A stretch of 64,000 nt of DNA from CAIVVT01 sp052145115. Its GTDB lineage: Bacteria; Acidobacteriota; Terriglobia; Bryobacterales; Bryobacteraceae. The notes beneath the pieces are model-generated. The model ran no database searches. It was not told the DNA's origin and saw only the letters and a program-made list of their open reading frames with translations. Position 1 is the first letter of the stretch; every line of letters starts with the position of its first letter. Position numbers and translations under genes: made by a program. The DNA lies in the NCBI GenBank assembly GCA_052145115.1, contig JBKQPG010000043.1, positions 1 to 64,000 on the forward strand. Reading direction: 5' to 3'. Below, one piece after another: positions 1-8,400 of the stretch.

Positions 1-143
1 TGGAGATGGTGATGCCGGGCGACAACGTGACCATCGGGGTGGAGCTGATCACGCCGGTGGCCATGGACAAGGGGCTGCGGTTCGCCATCCGCGAGGGCGG
101 CCGGACCGTGGGCGCGGGGACGGTGACCGAGATTCTGCAGTAG
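1..143 (+). CDS. tuf: Elongation factor Tu, C-terminal end (partial)
   Basis: Only the last 46 codons are in the window (reading frame from base 3, stop TAG 141-143). The translation carries the end of EF-Tu domain III, with the stretches MVMPGDNVTIGVELITPVA and LRFAIREGGRTVGAGTVTEI, which are near-invariant in EF-Tu. EF-Tu delivers aminoacyl-tRNA to the ribosomal A site as a GTP complex. Its position 60 bp ahead of rpsJ is the classical end of a str operon abutting the S10 operon, so rpsL, rpsG and fusA probably lie just upstream of the window. Confidence 0.97.
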   Translation, partial: EMVMPGDNVTIGVELITPVAMDKGLRFAIREGGRTVGAGTVTEILQ

Positions 144-203
144 CGGGCCTGGGCCGCAGGACAGGCCGCGAGAGAAAAGCGGCAGGAAGAGGCAAGAGTT
201 ATT

Positions 204-533
204 GTGCTGACCAAACGGATTCGAATTCGGCTGAAGGCGTACGATCACCGGCTCCTGGATCAGTCGACAACAGAGATTGTCGATACGGCGAAGCGCGCCG
301 GCGCGCGTGTGGCTGGTCCGATCCCGCTGCCGACGACTATCAATCGCTACACGGTCAACCGCTCGCCGCATGTGGACAAGAAGTCGCGCGAGCAGTTCGA
401 GGTCAGAACGCATAAGCGGCTGATCGACATCATCGAGCCGACCCAGGATACAGTGGACGCGCTGAGCAAGTTGGATCTCCCGGCCGGTGTGGACGTGGAG
501 ATCAAGGCCTACCACAAGGGGGCGGCGAAGTAG
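204..533 (+). CDS. rpsJ: 30S ribosomal protein S10
   Basis: Small-subunit head protein, also the NusG/NusE contact in antitermination complexes. The 109-residue product has the S10 core (PIPLPTTINRYTVNRSPH and EVRTHKRLIDII), slightly longer than the usual 102-105. The start is GTG at 204, preceded by the purine-rich AGGAAGAGG; no ATG in frame gives a better N-terminus. First gene of the S10 operon, followed by rplC after 81 bp. Confidence 0.97.
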   Translation: MLTKRIRIRLKAYDHRLLDQSTTEIVDTAKRAGARVAGPIPLPTTINRYTVNRSPHVDKKSREQFEVRTHKRLIDIIEPTQDTVDALSKLDLPAGVDVEIKAYHKGAAK

Positions 534-614
534 AGATCAGGCGCGGGATGGAACCGCGCCGTGAACCCCGCCCAGTGCCGACGAGGAGCATGGCGGGAAA
601 GGGAAGTAAGTGAT

Positions 615-1241
615 ATGAGCCCTGGAATCATTGGCAAAAAGATTGGCATGACTCAGGTGTTCCGGCCAGACGGCCAGGTTGTTCCTGTCACCGTGCTGAA
701 GGCCGGCCCGTGCGTGGTCGTGCAGCGCAAGACTCCGGCGTCGGATGGTTACGACGCCGTACAACTGGGCCTCGTCGAGTTTGCCAGGAAGCGGAATAAG
801 CCGATCGCCGGGCATCTGAAGAAGGCCGGCGCCGATGGCGTCCGGTACCTGCGCGAGTTTCGCCTGCGGCCGGGCATGGGCGACCCGCGGCCGGGCGACA
901 AGGTCTTAGTGGATCAGTTCAAGCTGGCCGAAAAGGTCGATATCACCGGGATCAGCAAAGGACGCGGGTTCGCCGGCAACGTGAAGCGCCACCACTTCGG
1001 CGGCGGCGACGCGACGCATGGGTCGATGTTCCACCGCGCACCGGGATCGATCGGCGCCTCGAGCTATCCTTCGCGGGTCGTGCCCGGGATGCGCATGGCC
1101 GGACACATGGGCGATGACCAGGTCACGGTGCGCAACCTGGAAGTGGTCGAGATCGACCTTGAGGACAACCTGCTGCTGGTCAAAGGCGCCGTCCCCGGCC
1201 CGAATGGCGGCTACGTGATCGTGCGCCGGGCGAAGAGGTAA
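615..1241 (+). CDS. rplC: 50S ribosomal protein L3
   Basis: Large-subunit assembly initiator near the peptidyl transferase centre. The 208-residue product begins MSPGIIGKKIGMTQVF and contains the L3 signature around HGSMFHRAPGSIGASS, whose loop carries the methylated Gln in some bacteria. The ATG at 615 is chosen over upstream in-frame starts because it follows the purine-rich stretch AGGGAAG and gives the conserved N-terminus. It ends 6 bp before rplD. Confidence 0.97.
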   Translation: MSPGIIGKKIGMTQVFRPDGQVVPVTVLKAGPCVVVQRKTPASDGYDAVQLGLVEFARKRNKPIAGHLKKAGADGVRYLREFRLRPGMGDPRPGDKVLVDQFKLAEKVDITGISKGRGFAGNVKRHHFGGGDATHGSMFHRAPGSIGASSYPSRVVPGMRMAGHMGDDQVTVRNLEVVEIDLEDNLLLVKGAVPGPNGGYVIVRRAKR

Positions 1242-1247
1242 CTAGCG

Positions 1248-1877
1248 ATGCCGAAGGTTGATGTCTACGATCTGAAAAACGAGAGAGTCGGCGAGATTGA
1301 GCTGGCTGACGCCGTGTTTGGCGCCGAAATCAACGAGCATCTGCTCTACGAAAGCGTGCGGCACTATCTGGCCGGCGAGCGCAGCGGAACGGCGAAGACC
1401 AAGAATCGTTGGGAAGTGGCCGGCTCGGGCAAGAAGCTGTGGCGGCAGAAAGGCACCGGCCGGGCGCGCATCGGTTCGGTCCGCAGCCCGCTGTGGCGGC
1501 ATGGCGGCACGACGCATGGACCGCAGCCGCGGGATTACTCCTACCGGCTGAATAAGAAGATGATTACCGGCGCGCTCCGTTCGGCGCTGACGGCAAAACT
1601 GCGGGACGGCGAACTGAAGGTGGTCAGCGCATTCGGGCTGGCGGATCATAAGTCGAGAACGATGGCTTCCGCGCTGGAGACGCTCGAGACCAGGCGCAGC
1701 GTGCTGCTGGTGAATACGGCCGAGTCGAACCGCAACCTGGAACTCGGGTCGCGCAACCTGCCGGGCGTAAAGCTGGTGGCGACCAAGGATGTCACGACCT
1801 ACGACCTGCTGGCGCACAGGTACATCTTGATCAGCGAGGCAGCCGCAAAGAAGCTGTCGGAGGCGTTGGCGCAATGA
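1248..1877 (+). CDS. rplD: 50S ribosomal protein L4
   Basis: L4 lines the exit tunnel and in enterobacteria represses the S10 operon. The 209 residues show the tunnel-loop signature KLWRQKGTGRARIGSVRSP followed by WRHGGTTHGP. The stop codon overlaps the ATG of rplW (ATGA), indicating translational coupling. No L4-binding leader hairpin is evident before rpsJ, so E. coli-type autoregulation cannot be claimed here. Confidence 0.97.
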   Translation: MPKVDVYDLKNERVGEIELADAVFGAEINEHLLYESVRHYLAGERSGTAKTKNRWEVAGSGKKLWRQKGTGRARIGSVRSPLWRHGGTTHGPQPRDYSYRLNKKMITGALRSALTAKLRDGELKVVSAFGLADHKSRTMASALETLETRRSVLLVNTAESNRNLELGSRNLPGVKLVATKDVTTYDLLAHRYILISEAAAKKLSEALAQ

Positions 1878-2161
1878 ACCGCTACGACGTGATCATCCGC
1901 CCGATCGTGACTGAGAAGGGCGTGGACAAGAAGGAAGCAGAGCGCACACTGTGCTTCGAAGTGCATCGCGACGCCAACAAGACGGAGATCAAGCAGGCGG
2001 TTGAAAGCCTGTTCAAGGTGAAGGTGGAAGATGTCCGGACGGCATCGTTCGAGGGCAAGCTGCGGCGGCGGGGCCGTTACTCGGCCTATCGGTCCGACTG
2101 GAAGAAGGCGTATGTGCGGCTGAAAGTGGGCCAGAAAGCCCCTGAGTACGCGGAACTATAA
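1874..2161 (+). CDS. rplW: 50S ribosomal protein L23
   Basis: Tunnel-exit protein that docks trigger factor and SRP. The 95-residue product begins MNRYDVIIRPIVTEKGVDKK and ends in the conserved basic segment RSDWKKAYVRLK. It overlaps the end of rplD by 4 bp and lies 36 bp ahead of rplB. Its trigger factor partner is encoded at 19324-20625 in this window. Confidence 0.96.
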   Translation: MNRYDVIIRPIVTEKGVDKKEAERTLCFEVHRDANKTEIKQAVESLFKVKVEDVRTASFEGKLRRRGRYSAYRSDWKKAYVRLKVGQKAPEYAEL

Positions 2162-2197
2162 GCGGTAACGCGAAGGACTTAGAAAAGGCGAGATCCT

Positions 2198-3031
2198 ATG
2201 CCAATCAAGAAATTCCGACCGACCACGCCGACGCGGCGTTTCCAGACGGTCGTAACTCGTGACGAGGTCACGAAAGAGACCCCGGAGAAGAGTCTTACCG
2301 CGGGCCTGAAGAAGTCCGGCGGCCGCAACAGCAAGGGACTGACCACGATCCGGTTCCGCGGCGGCGGGCACAAGCGCACTTATCGCAGCATCGACTTCAA
2401 GCGGGATAAGTCCGGAATTCCGGCCCAGGTAGCTTCCATTGAGTACGATCCAAACCGCTCCGCCCGCATCGCGTTGCTGAACTATGCCGACGGGGAAAAG
2501 CGCTACATTCTCTGCCCCGTAGGGCTGGAAGTGGGCGCCAAGCTGATGAGCGGACCGGCGGCCGACATTCTGGTCGGCAATTCGCTGCCGCTGGAGAACA
2601 TCCCGGCCGGCACCATGGTGCACAACATCGAACTCCGGCCGGGCAAGGGCGGCCAGATGGCCCGTTCAGCGGGCGCAGCGGCGCAACTGGTTTCTAAAGA
2701 AGGTGGCGTTGCGCTGCTGAAACTGCCGTCGGGCGAAGTGCGGCGCGTGCCGCTTCTGTGCTGCGCGACGATCGGCCAGGTGGGCAACCTGGATAACGAA
2801 AACGTGAGCCTGGGCAAAGCGGGCCGGACGCGTTACCTGGGACGCCGGCCGCACAATCGCGGTGTGTCGATGAACCCCATCGACCATCCGCATGGCGGAG
2901 GCGAGGGCCGGACATCGGGCGGACGTCACCCGGTGACTCCGTGGGGTCAGCCGACCCGCGGCTTCAAGACGCGCAACAACAAGCGCACCGACCGCGACAT
3001 CGTGACGCGGCGGCCGACGCGGAACAAATAG
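2198..3031 (+). CDS. rplB: 50S ribosomal protein L2
   Basis: Universal 23S rRNA-binding protein required for subunit association and peptidyl transfer. The 277-residue product contains the C-terminal signature MNPIDHPHGGGEGRTSGG, including the His equivalent to E. coli His229, and ends in the usual basic tail (RRPTRNK). Length is typical. Spacer to rpsS is 16 bp with a GGGAG ribosome binding site. Confidence 0.97.
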   Translation: MPIKKFRPTTPTRRFQTVVTRDEVTKETPEKSLTAGLKKSGGRNSKGLTTIRFRGGGHKRTYRSIDFKRDKSGIPAQVASIEYDPNRSARIALLNYADGEKRYILCPVGLEVGAKLMSGPAADILVGNSLPLENIPAGTMVHNIELRPGKGGQMARSAGAAAQLVSKEGGVALLKLPSGEVRRVPLLCCATIGQVGNLDNENVSLGKAGRTRYLGRRPHNRGVSMNPIDHPHGGGEGRTSGGRHPVTPWGQPTRGFKTRNNKRTDRDIVTRRPTRNK

Positions 3032-3047
3032 GGCGGAGTAGGGAGAC

Positions 3048-3332
3048 ATGAGCCGTTCACTGAAAAAGGGGCCGTTCGCAGACGACCACATCGTCAAGAA
3101 GGTGGCCGCGATGGCCGCCAAGAACGAGAAGAAAGTGGTGCGGACCTGGTCCAGGCGGTCGACCATCCTGCCGGAGTTCATCGGGCACACCATCGCCGTG
3201 CACAACGGAAAGAAGTTCATCCCGGTTTACATCACCGAGAACATGGTGGGGCACAAGCTGGGCGAGTTTTCGCCGACGCGCACATTCAAAGGGCACGCGG
3301 CCAAGGTGGACAAGGCGGCTAAGCCGGCATAA
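3048..3332 (+). CDS. rpsS: 30S ribosomal protein S19
   Basis: Binds the 16S 3' domain with S13 and contacts the A/P-site tRNA region. The 94 residues begin MSRSLKKGPFADDHIVKKV and contain VYITENMVGHKLGEFSPTRTF, matching S19 end to end. A 25-bp spacer with the purine-rich stretch GGAAAGGGAAG separates it from rplV. Confidence 0.97.
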   Translation: MSRSLKKGPFADDHIVKKVAAMAAKNEKKVVRTWSRRSTILPEFIGHTIAVHNGKKFIPVYITENMVGHKLGEFSPTRTFKGHAAKVDKAAKPA

Positions 3333-3357
3333 GGGGACAGCGGAAAGGGAAGCCACG

Positions 3358-3711
3358 ATGGCAGACAAAGCAGAAGCCAGATACGTCCGGGTCTCGCCGC
3401 AGAAGGCCCGCCTGGTGGTGGATCTGATCCGCGGCCGCAAGGCCGGCGAGGCGATCACGATTCTCAAGACGACCGGCAAACGGATCTCCCCCGTGGTGGA
3501 GAAGGTGCTGCGCTCGGCGATCGCCAATGCCGAAAACAAGAACGAGGACGTGGACGTGGACAGCTTGTTTGTGACGGAAGCCTATGTCAACGAGGGGCCG
3601 CGCCAGAAACGCGTGCGGCCGGCGCCGATGGGCCGAGCCTACCGCTATCAGCGGCGCACGTCGCACATCGTGGTCAAGGTCGGCGACAAGAGTGCGCCGG
3701 CGCAGGAATAG
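3358..3711 (+). CDS. rplV: 50S ribosomal protein L22
   Basis: Tunnel constriction protein; its beta-hairpin is the site of macrolide-resistance changes. The 117-residue product has the conserved RVSPQKARLVVDLIRG near residue 10 and the hairpin region RQKRVRPAPMGRAYRYQRR near residue 80, followed by the HIVVKVGD end. Tight spacing (13 bp) to rpsC. Confidence 0.96.
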   Translation: MADKAEARYVRVSPQKARLVVDLIRGRKAGEAITILKTTGKRISPVVEKVLRSAIANAENKNEDVDVDSLFVTEAYVNEGPRQKRVRPAPMGRAYRYQRRTSHIVVKVGDKSAPAQE

Positions 3712-3724
3712 GAAGGTTCAGCGC

Positions 3725-4624
3725 ATGGGTCAGAAAGTTCATCCCTACGGATTCCGGCTGGGCATCACCAAGAACTGGCGTTCGCGATGGTTTGCCACCG
3801 CCGACTACGCCAAGCTGCTGCACGAAGACCTCGATCTGAAGAAGATGCTCAAGGAGCGGTTGAAGTCGGCCGGCGTCAGCGCGATCGAGGTCGAGCGCCC
3901 GGGCGGAGCCAAGCTGCGCGTCACCATCCACACGTCGCGCCCGGGGCTGATCATCGGCCGCAAGGGAGCGGAGATCGAAAAGCTCAAGCAGGAACTGGCG
4001 ACCAAGACCAAGCGCGAAGTCTTCATCGACATCCAGGAAGTTCACAAACCGGAGATGGACGCCCAGCTCGTGGGCGAGTCGATCGCACTGCAGCTCGAGA
4101 AGCGCGTGGCTTTCCGGCGCGCCATGCGCAAGGCGGTGGAGAGCGCGCAGCGGTTCGGCTGCAAGGGCATCAAGGTTCGCGTGTCCGGGCGGCTGAACGG
4201 CGCCGAGATCGCACGCAGCGAATGGTATCTGCAGGGGCAGTTGCCGCTGCACACCCTGCGGGCGGATATCGACTACGGCTTCGCGCAAGCCTACACGACG
4301 TACGGAGTCATCGGCATTAAAGTCTGGGTGTATCGCGGCGAGGTATCCACCGACGGCTTCTCGCGCCGTTCCGCGCGTGGCGACGAACCGCGCCGCAATC
4401 CGCGTGGCGAGCGCCGCGAGCGTCCGGATCGTGGCGAGCGCCCGGATCGCGACCGGCGCGGCGGCCCGCCGCAGTATAGCGCGCCGCCGGCAGCAGCCGC
4501 CGCACCCGCCGCACCCGCCGTGACGGCCGCTCCAGTGGCTGCGGCGCCGGTGGTTGAGGCCGCGGCCGCTCCGCTGTTGCCGCCGGTTGGCGGGATTGTG
4601 CCGGAAGAGCAGGCGGGCCAGTAG
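3725..4624 (+). CDS. rpsC: 30S ribosomal protein S3 with long C-terminal tail
   Basis: mRNA-entry-tunnel protein with an N-terminal KH domain (GLIIGRKGAEIEKLKQEL near residue 80) and the C-terminal S3 domain ending near IGIKVWVYRGE. The ATG at 3725 gives MGQKVHPYGFRLG, the standard start. At 299 residues it is about 70-90 longer than most S3 proteins. The extra tail (from about residue 210) is first Arg/Asp/Glu-rich with RGERRERPDRGE-type repeats and then Ala/Pro/Val-rich low complexity. The tail is seen directly; its role is unknown. Confidence 0.96.
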   Translation: MGQKVHPYGFRLGITKNWRSRWFATADYAKLLHEDLDLKKMLKERLKSAGVSAIEVERPGGAKLRVTIHTSRPGLIIGRKGAEIEKLKQELATKTKREVFIDIQEVHKPEMDAQLVGESIALQLEKRVAFRRAMRKAVESAQRFGCKGIKVRVSGRLNGAEIARSEWYLQGQLPLHTLRADIDYGFAQAYTTYGVIGIKVWVYRGEVSTDGFSRRSARGDEPRRNPRGERRERPDRGERPDRDRRGGPPQYSAPPAAAAAPAAPAVTAAPVAAAPVVEAAAAPLLPPVGGIVPEEQAGQ

Positions 4625-4655
4625 AGAGGCGACTTGGAAAGGGAGACTGACGCTC

Positions 4656-5075
4656 ATGTTGATGCCGAAGAAAGTCAAGTACAGGAAGCAGCAACGCGGC
4701 CGCATGAAGGGCATGGCGCAGCGCGGCAGCTCGCTCTCATTTGGTGATTTCGGCCTCAAAGCGCTGCACTGCGGGTGGGTGACGGACCGGCAGATCGAGG
4801 CCGCCCGCATCGCCATGAGCAGGTACATCAAGCGCGCCGGGAAGATCTGGATCCGGGTTTTCCCGGACAAGCCGATCACGAAGAAACCGGCCGAGACGCG
4901 CATGGGCAAAGGCAAGGGGGCGCCCGAGCAGTGGGTGGTGGTGATCCGGCCCGGGAAGATCCTGTTTGAGATGGAAGGCGTTCCGCCGCACACGGCCGAC
5001 GAGGCGATGCGCCTGGCGGCGGCAAAACTTGGAGTGCGCACAAAAATGGTAAGCCGCACGGACACGACGGGCTGA
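4656..5075 (+). CDS. rplP: 50S ribosomal protein L16
   Basis: A-site-proximal large-subunit protein. The 139-residue product begins MLMPKKVKYRKQQRGRMKG and contains GAPEQWVVVIRPGKILFE, both hallmark L16 segments. The ATG at 4656 is chosen because the upstream in-frame extension has no conserved sequence and overlaps rpsC. A purine stretch GGAAAGGGAG precedes it. Confidence 0.96.
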   Translation: MLMPKKVKYRKQQRGRMKGMAQRGSSLSFGDFGLKALHCGWVTDRQIEAARIAMSRYIKRAGKIWIRVFPDKPITKKPAETRMGKGKGAPEQWVVVIRPGKILFEMEGVPPHTADEAMRLAAAKLGVRTKMVSRTDTTG

Positions 5076-5106
5076 TCTTGAAGGCGAGCCACGAGGAAGC
5101 AGCGCG

Positions 5107-5316
5107 ATGAAAGCGGAAAAGATTCGGGAAATCGACAGCAAGGATTTGACCACCCGTCTGAAGGACGCCGACGAGCAGATCTTCCGGCTGAAGTTTCAGA
5201 TGGCCATGGGTCAGATGGACGGAATGAAGAAATACCGCGAGCTCAAGAAGGACCGGGCGCGGATGCGGACTGTGCTGGGCGAGCGCGCGCGCAGCTCTCA
5301 GAAGGGAACGAAGTAA
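5107..5316 (+). CDS. rpmC: 50S ribosomal protein L29
   Basis: Small helical hairpin protein at the tunnel exit next to L23. The 69-residue product has the L29 pattern KAEKIREIDSKDLTTRLKDA, then a second helix ending KDRARMRTVLGER. It begins 31 bp after rplP and ends 3 bp before rpsQ, so the three genes are surely co-translated. Confidence 0.94.
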   Translation: MKAEKIREIDSKDLTTRLKDADEQIFRLKFQMAMGQMDGMKKYRELKKDRARMRTVLGERARSSQKGTK

Positions 5317-5319
5317 GCC

Positions 5320-5607
5320 ATGGCCGAAGACAAGGTTGTCCGCAAGAACGAAAAGGTGGGCGAAGTCGTTTCCGCCAAGATGGCCAAGACCATCGTCGTG
5401 CAGGTCACGCGCCGGGTGCCGCACCCGCTCTACAAGCGGATTGTGACCAAGCGCAAGAAATTCTACGCGCACGACGAAACCGGGCAGGCGCATGTCGGAG
5501 ATGTGGTGCGGATCGTCGAAAACCGCCCGGTGAGCAAGTTGAAGCGCTGGACGCTGGGTGAAGTCATCCGCCGCGGGGCGGATGCGGGCATCGCTTTGGC
5601 GGAGTAG
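5320..5607 (+). CDS. rpsQ: 30S ribosomal protein S17
   Basis: OB-fold protein that nucleates 5'-domain assembly of 16S rRNA. The 95-residue product has the S17 sequence GEVVSAKMAKTIVVQVTR and YAHDETGQAHVGDVVRIVE followed by RPVSKLKRWTL. It carries about 10 extra N-terminal residues (MAEDKVVRKN) compared with short S17 forms. ATG follows rpmC by 3 bp. Confidence 0.96.
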   Translation: MAEDKVVRKNEKVGEVVSAKMAKTIVVQVTRRVPHPLYKRIVTKRKKFYAHDETGQAHVGDVVRIVENRPVSKLKRWTLGEVIRRGADAGIALAE

Positions 5608-5639
5608 GATTCCAAGGCTGCGAAGGTGAGGGTAACGCC

Positions 5640-6008
5640 ATGATCGGAATGCGAACGATGCTCGAGGTAGCCGACAACAGCGGCGCGCGGCGGCTGCAGT
5701 GTATTCTGCCGCGCGGAGGCGACAAGGGCCTCCAGGCCGGCCTGGGGGATGTCGTGACGGCGAGCGTGAAGGAAGCCGCGCCGGATTCAGCCATCAAGAA
5801 GGGCAAGGTCGTGAAGTGCGTGATCGTCAGGATGCGCAAGGAGACTCGTCGCAAGGACGGCACTTACATCCGCTTCGACTCCAACGCCGCCGTGCTGGTC
5901 AATGACCTGAACGAACCGGTCGGCACGCGCGTATTCGGCCCGGTGGCGCGGGAACTGCGCGACAAGCGGTTTATGAAAATTGTGTCTCTCGCACCGGAGG
6001 TGATTTGA
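5640..6008 (+). CDS. rplN: 50S ribosomal protein L14
   Basis: Intersubunit-bridge protein. The 122 residues begin MIGMRTMLEVADNSGARRL and contain VVRTRKE-like VIVRMRKETRRKDGTYIRF and the C-terminal FGPVARELRDKRFMKIVSLA, all canonical. It is first of the spc-type block L14-L24-L5-S14-S8-L6-L18-S5-L30-L15-SecY. rplX starts 1 bp after its stop. Confidence 0.97.
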   Translation: MIGMRTMLEVADNSGARRLQCILPRGGDKGLQAGLGDVVTASVKEAAPDSAIKKGKVVKCVIVRMRKETRRKDGTYIRFDSNAAVLVNDLNEPVGTRVFGPVARELRDKRFMKIVSLAPEVI

Positions 6009-6009
6009 C

Positions 6010-6387
6010 ATGGCGGGGCGTCTGGCAAACCGGAGCAAGGCAGGTGCTGAACCGCTGCGAATCCGGATCAAGAAAAACGACATGGTGAAAGTGATCGCCG
6101 GCCGCGACAAGGGGAAAACGGGCCGCGTGCTGGAAGTCGACCGCGGGACGGGCCGGCTGCTGGTGGAAGGCGTGATGATGTCCAAGAAGCACGTGCGCCC
6201 CAATCCGGCGCGCGCCGTCAAGGGCGGCATCGCGGAGCGCGAGTCCTCGATCCATGTCTCCAATGTGATGATCATGACCTCGGACGGGAAAACAAGCCGC
6301 ATTGGAACGAAGATCGAGACCGTGGGCGGCAAGACCCGGCGTGTGCGGATCGCCCGCAAAACGGGTGAGGTCTTGGACAAGAAGTGA
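6010..6387 (+). CDS. rplX: 50S ribosomal protein L24
   Basis: Assembly-initiator protein with a KOW domain: MVKVIAGRDKGKTGRVLEVD near residue 25 and the rRNA-binding loop MMSKKHVRPNPA. At 125 residues it is longer than the typical 102-108. The extra length is mostly at the N-terminus (about 20 basic residues before the KOW motif). A 157-bp spacer, unusually long for this operon, follows before rplE. Confidence 0.95.
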   Translation: MAGRLANRSKAGAEPLRIRIKKNDMVKVIAGRDKGKTGRVLEVDRGTGRLLVEGVMMSKKHVRPNPARAVKGGIAERESSIHVSNVMIMTSDGKTSRIGTKIETVGGKTRRVRIARKTGEVLDKK

Positions 6388-6544
6388 GTGGCCGGATCCG
6401 GCTGGGGCCGGATCGGCGAGGGAATGGAGCGGCGGCGAAGCGAACGCTGCCGGAGAGAATGTGGACGCGGCGGCGAAGGCCGCTGCAGGGATCAGGATCG
6501 CGGCCGCAAGCGCGGCTGCGAAATGATCGGAAAGAGCGTGGTTC

Positions 6545-7090
6545 ATGAAGGCGAGACTGAGAGAGTTCTACACGAAAACCGTGGCCCCGGCGCTGATGAA
6601 GGAGTTCGGCTACTCGAACGTCATGGCCGTGCCGAAGATCGAGAAGATCACCCTCAACGTCGGGCTGGGCGAGGCGACACAGAACCCGAAATTGATGGAC
6701 CCGGCGGTCAACGAGCTGGCGGCCATCGCCGGCCAGAAACCGGTCGTGACCAAGGCGAAAAAGTCGATTGCCGCATTCAAGCTGCGCGAAAACATGAGCA
6801 TCGGCTGCATGGTCACGCTGCGCGGCGACCGGATGTACGAATTCATCGACCGCCTGATGAACGTGGCTCTGCCCCGTGTGCGCGATTTTCGCGGTGTTTC
6901 GAAAAAGAGCTTTGACGGACGCGGTAACTACACTCTGGGCGTGAAGGACCAGTTGATTTTCCCCGAAATCGACTACAACAAGGTTGAAAAGTTAAAGGGC
7001 ATGAACATCTGCATCACGACGACGGCGCGCACCGACGCGGAGGCGATGGCGTTGTTGAAGCTGATGGGCATGCCATTCCGGCAGAACTAG
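6545..7090 (+). CDS. rplE: 50S ribosomal protein L5
   Basis: Central protuberance protein binding 5S rRNA and P-site tRNA. The 181-residue product has MAVPKIEKITLNVGLGEA, GQKPVVTKAKKSIAAFKLR and RVRDFRGVSKKSFDGRGNY in the usual order and is of standard length. Downstream spacing to rpsN is 27 bp with a GGAGCAAGAAGAG ribosome binding region. Confidence 0.97.
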   Translation: MKARLREFYTKTVAPALMKEFGYSNVMAVPKIEKITLNVGLGEATQNPKLMDPAVNELAAIAGQKPVVTKAKKSIAAFKLRENMSIGCMVTLRGDRMYEFIDRLMNVALPRVRDFRGVSKKSFDGRGNYTLGVKDQLIFPEIDYNKVEKLKGMNICITTTARTDAEAMALLKLMGMPFRQN

Positions 7091-7117
7091 CCGCGGCGAG
7101 AACGGAGCAAGAAGAGA

Positions 7118-7306
7118 ATGTCTACGACGGCAAAGTACGTGAAGGATATACAGAAGACGCCGAAGTACGCGGTGCGTCACCGCAACCGTTGCGTGCGCTG
7201 CGGCCGCCCGCGGGGCTACTTACGGAAGTTCAAGCTGTGCCGCATCTGTTTCCGGCAGCTGGCGTTGCTGGGCGAGCTGCCCGGCGTGACGAAGTCGAGC
7301 TGGTAA
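7118..7306 (+). CDS. rpsN: 30S ribosomal protein S14, zinc-binding (type Z)
   Basis: The 62-residue product is the short, zinc-dependent S14 form, with Cys pairs at residues 25/28 and 41/44 (CVRCGRPRGYLRKFKLCRIC) that hold one Zn ion. The zinc-free form is about 100 residues and lacks these cysteines. It sits in the normal place between L5 and S8. A Zur-regulated Zn-free paralogue might exist elsewhere; none is in the window. Confidence 0.96.
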   Translation: MSTTAKYVKDIQKTPKYAVRHRNRCVRCGRPRGYLRKFKLCRICFRQLALLGELPGVTKSSW

Positions 7307-7356
7307 GGGGGAGTGAAGGCGAATCATGGAGAAAGGAAGCGCGAAGGAGGAGAACA

Positions 7357-7752
7357 ATGATTTCTGACCCCATCGCAGACATGCTCACACGCGTCCGGAA
7401 CGCCCTGAAGGCGCGCTTCCAGAAGGTCGATGTGCCGGCCTCGAAGCTGAAGACCGAGATCGCGCGAATTCTCAAGGACGAGGGCTACATCCTCAACTTC
7501 AAGATCGTCGACGAGAACAATCACAAGGCGATCCGCGTGTACCTCAAGTACACGCCGGCCAACCAGCCTGTGATTTCGCACATCGAGCGGGTTTCCCGCC
7601 CCGGTTGCCGGGTGTATGTCGGTTCCACTGAGATCCCCAAGGTTCTCGGTGGTCTGGGAGTCAATATTCTGACCACGCCGAAAGGCGTGATGACGGGCAA
7701 GAGCGCCCGCAAGGAGGGTGTCGGCGGCGAGTTGCTGTGCCAGGTCTGGTAG
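7357..7752 (+). CDS. rpsH: 30S ribosomal protein S8
   Basis: Binds 16S helix 21; in E. coli it is the spc-operon repressor. The product is 131 residues from the ATG at 7357 (MISDPIADMLTRVRNA), which follows a clear AAGGAGG site. It ends with the conserved PKGVMTGKSARKEGVGGELL segment. Earlier in-frame starts overlap rpsN and encode nothing conserved. Confidence 0.97.
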   Translation: MISDPIADMLTRVRNALKARFQKVDVPASKLKTEIARILKDEGYILNFKIVDENNHKAIRVYLKYTPANQPVISHIERVSRPGCRVYVGSTEIPKVLGGLGVNILTTPKGVMTGKSARKEGVGGELLCQVW

Positions 7753-7844
7753 GACCTGCATGGCGGCGCGTAGCGCGACCCGTTCCCGTCTGGAAATGGC
7801 ACAGGCCAGCGGGGCCTGGAAAGCGGACTGGAGAAGTTCAGAAG

Positions 7845-8381
7845 ATGTCACGAGTAGGCAAGAAACCGATTCCGCTGCCCGCCGGTGTGAAGATCACCGT
7901 CGGGGAGCAGCTTCTGGTCGAGGGACCGAAGGGCAAGCTGACGGTCCCGATTCCACAAGGCGTGCGCGTGGAGAAGGTCGATTCGACGGTGCAAATCAAG
8001 CGCGAAAACGACAGCTATCGCGCCTTGCATGGGCTGACACGCGCGCTGGCCGCGAACGCTGTCACCGGCGTGAGCACGGGCTTCACGCGCGAGTTGGACA
8101 TCGTGGGAATCGGCTATCGCGCCGAGGTGAAAGGCAGCGTTGTCAGCTTCACTCTGGGCTATTCGCACCCGATCGATTTCGCTCTGCCGAAAGGAGTCGA
8201 GTGCAAGGTCGAAAAACTCACGCACCTCGTGGTCAGTGGCAACGACAAGCAGCAACTCGGTCAGATCGTGGCTGACATTCGCGCCCTGCGTCCGCCGGAG
8301 CCTTACAAACAGAAGGGCATCCGCTACACCGGCGAAGTGGTGCGCAAGAAGGTCGGTAAGACCGGCGCGAGCGCCAAGTGA
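7845..8381 (+). CDS. rplF: 50S ribosomal protein L6
   Basis: L6 sits at the base of the L7/L12 stalk near the sarcin-ricin loop. The ATG at 7845 gives MSRVGKKPIPLPAGVKI, the standard N-terminus. The C-terminal signature RPPEPYKQKGIRYTGEVVRK is present. 178 residues, normal length. A 92-bp spacer precedes it. Confidence 0.97.
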   Translation: MSRVGKKPIPLPAGVKITVGEQLLVEGPKGKLTVPIPQGVRVEKVDSTVQIKRENDSYRALHGLTRALAANAVTGVSTGFTRELDIVGIGYRAEVKGSVVSFTLGYSHPIDFALPKGVECKVEKLTHLVVSGNDKQQLGQIVADIRALRPPEPYKQKGIRYTGEVVRKKVGKTGASAK

Positions 8382-8400
8382 GGGGCGAGGAATCCGAGAT

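Noticed and set aside
3674..5092. Minus-strand frame of 472 codons opposite rpsC and rplP
   Set aside because: Antisense of two universal ribosomal protein genes; no conserved content.
6302..6526. Ala-rich frame running past the rplX stop in another frame
   Set aside because: It could suggest a frameshifted rplX extension, but the main rplX frame is complete and the extra frame is low-complexity alanine codons only.
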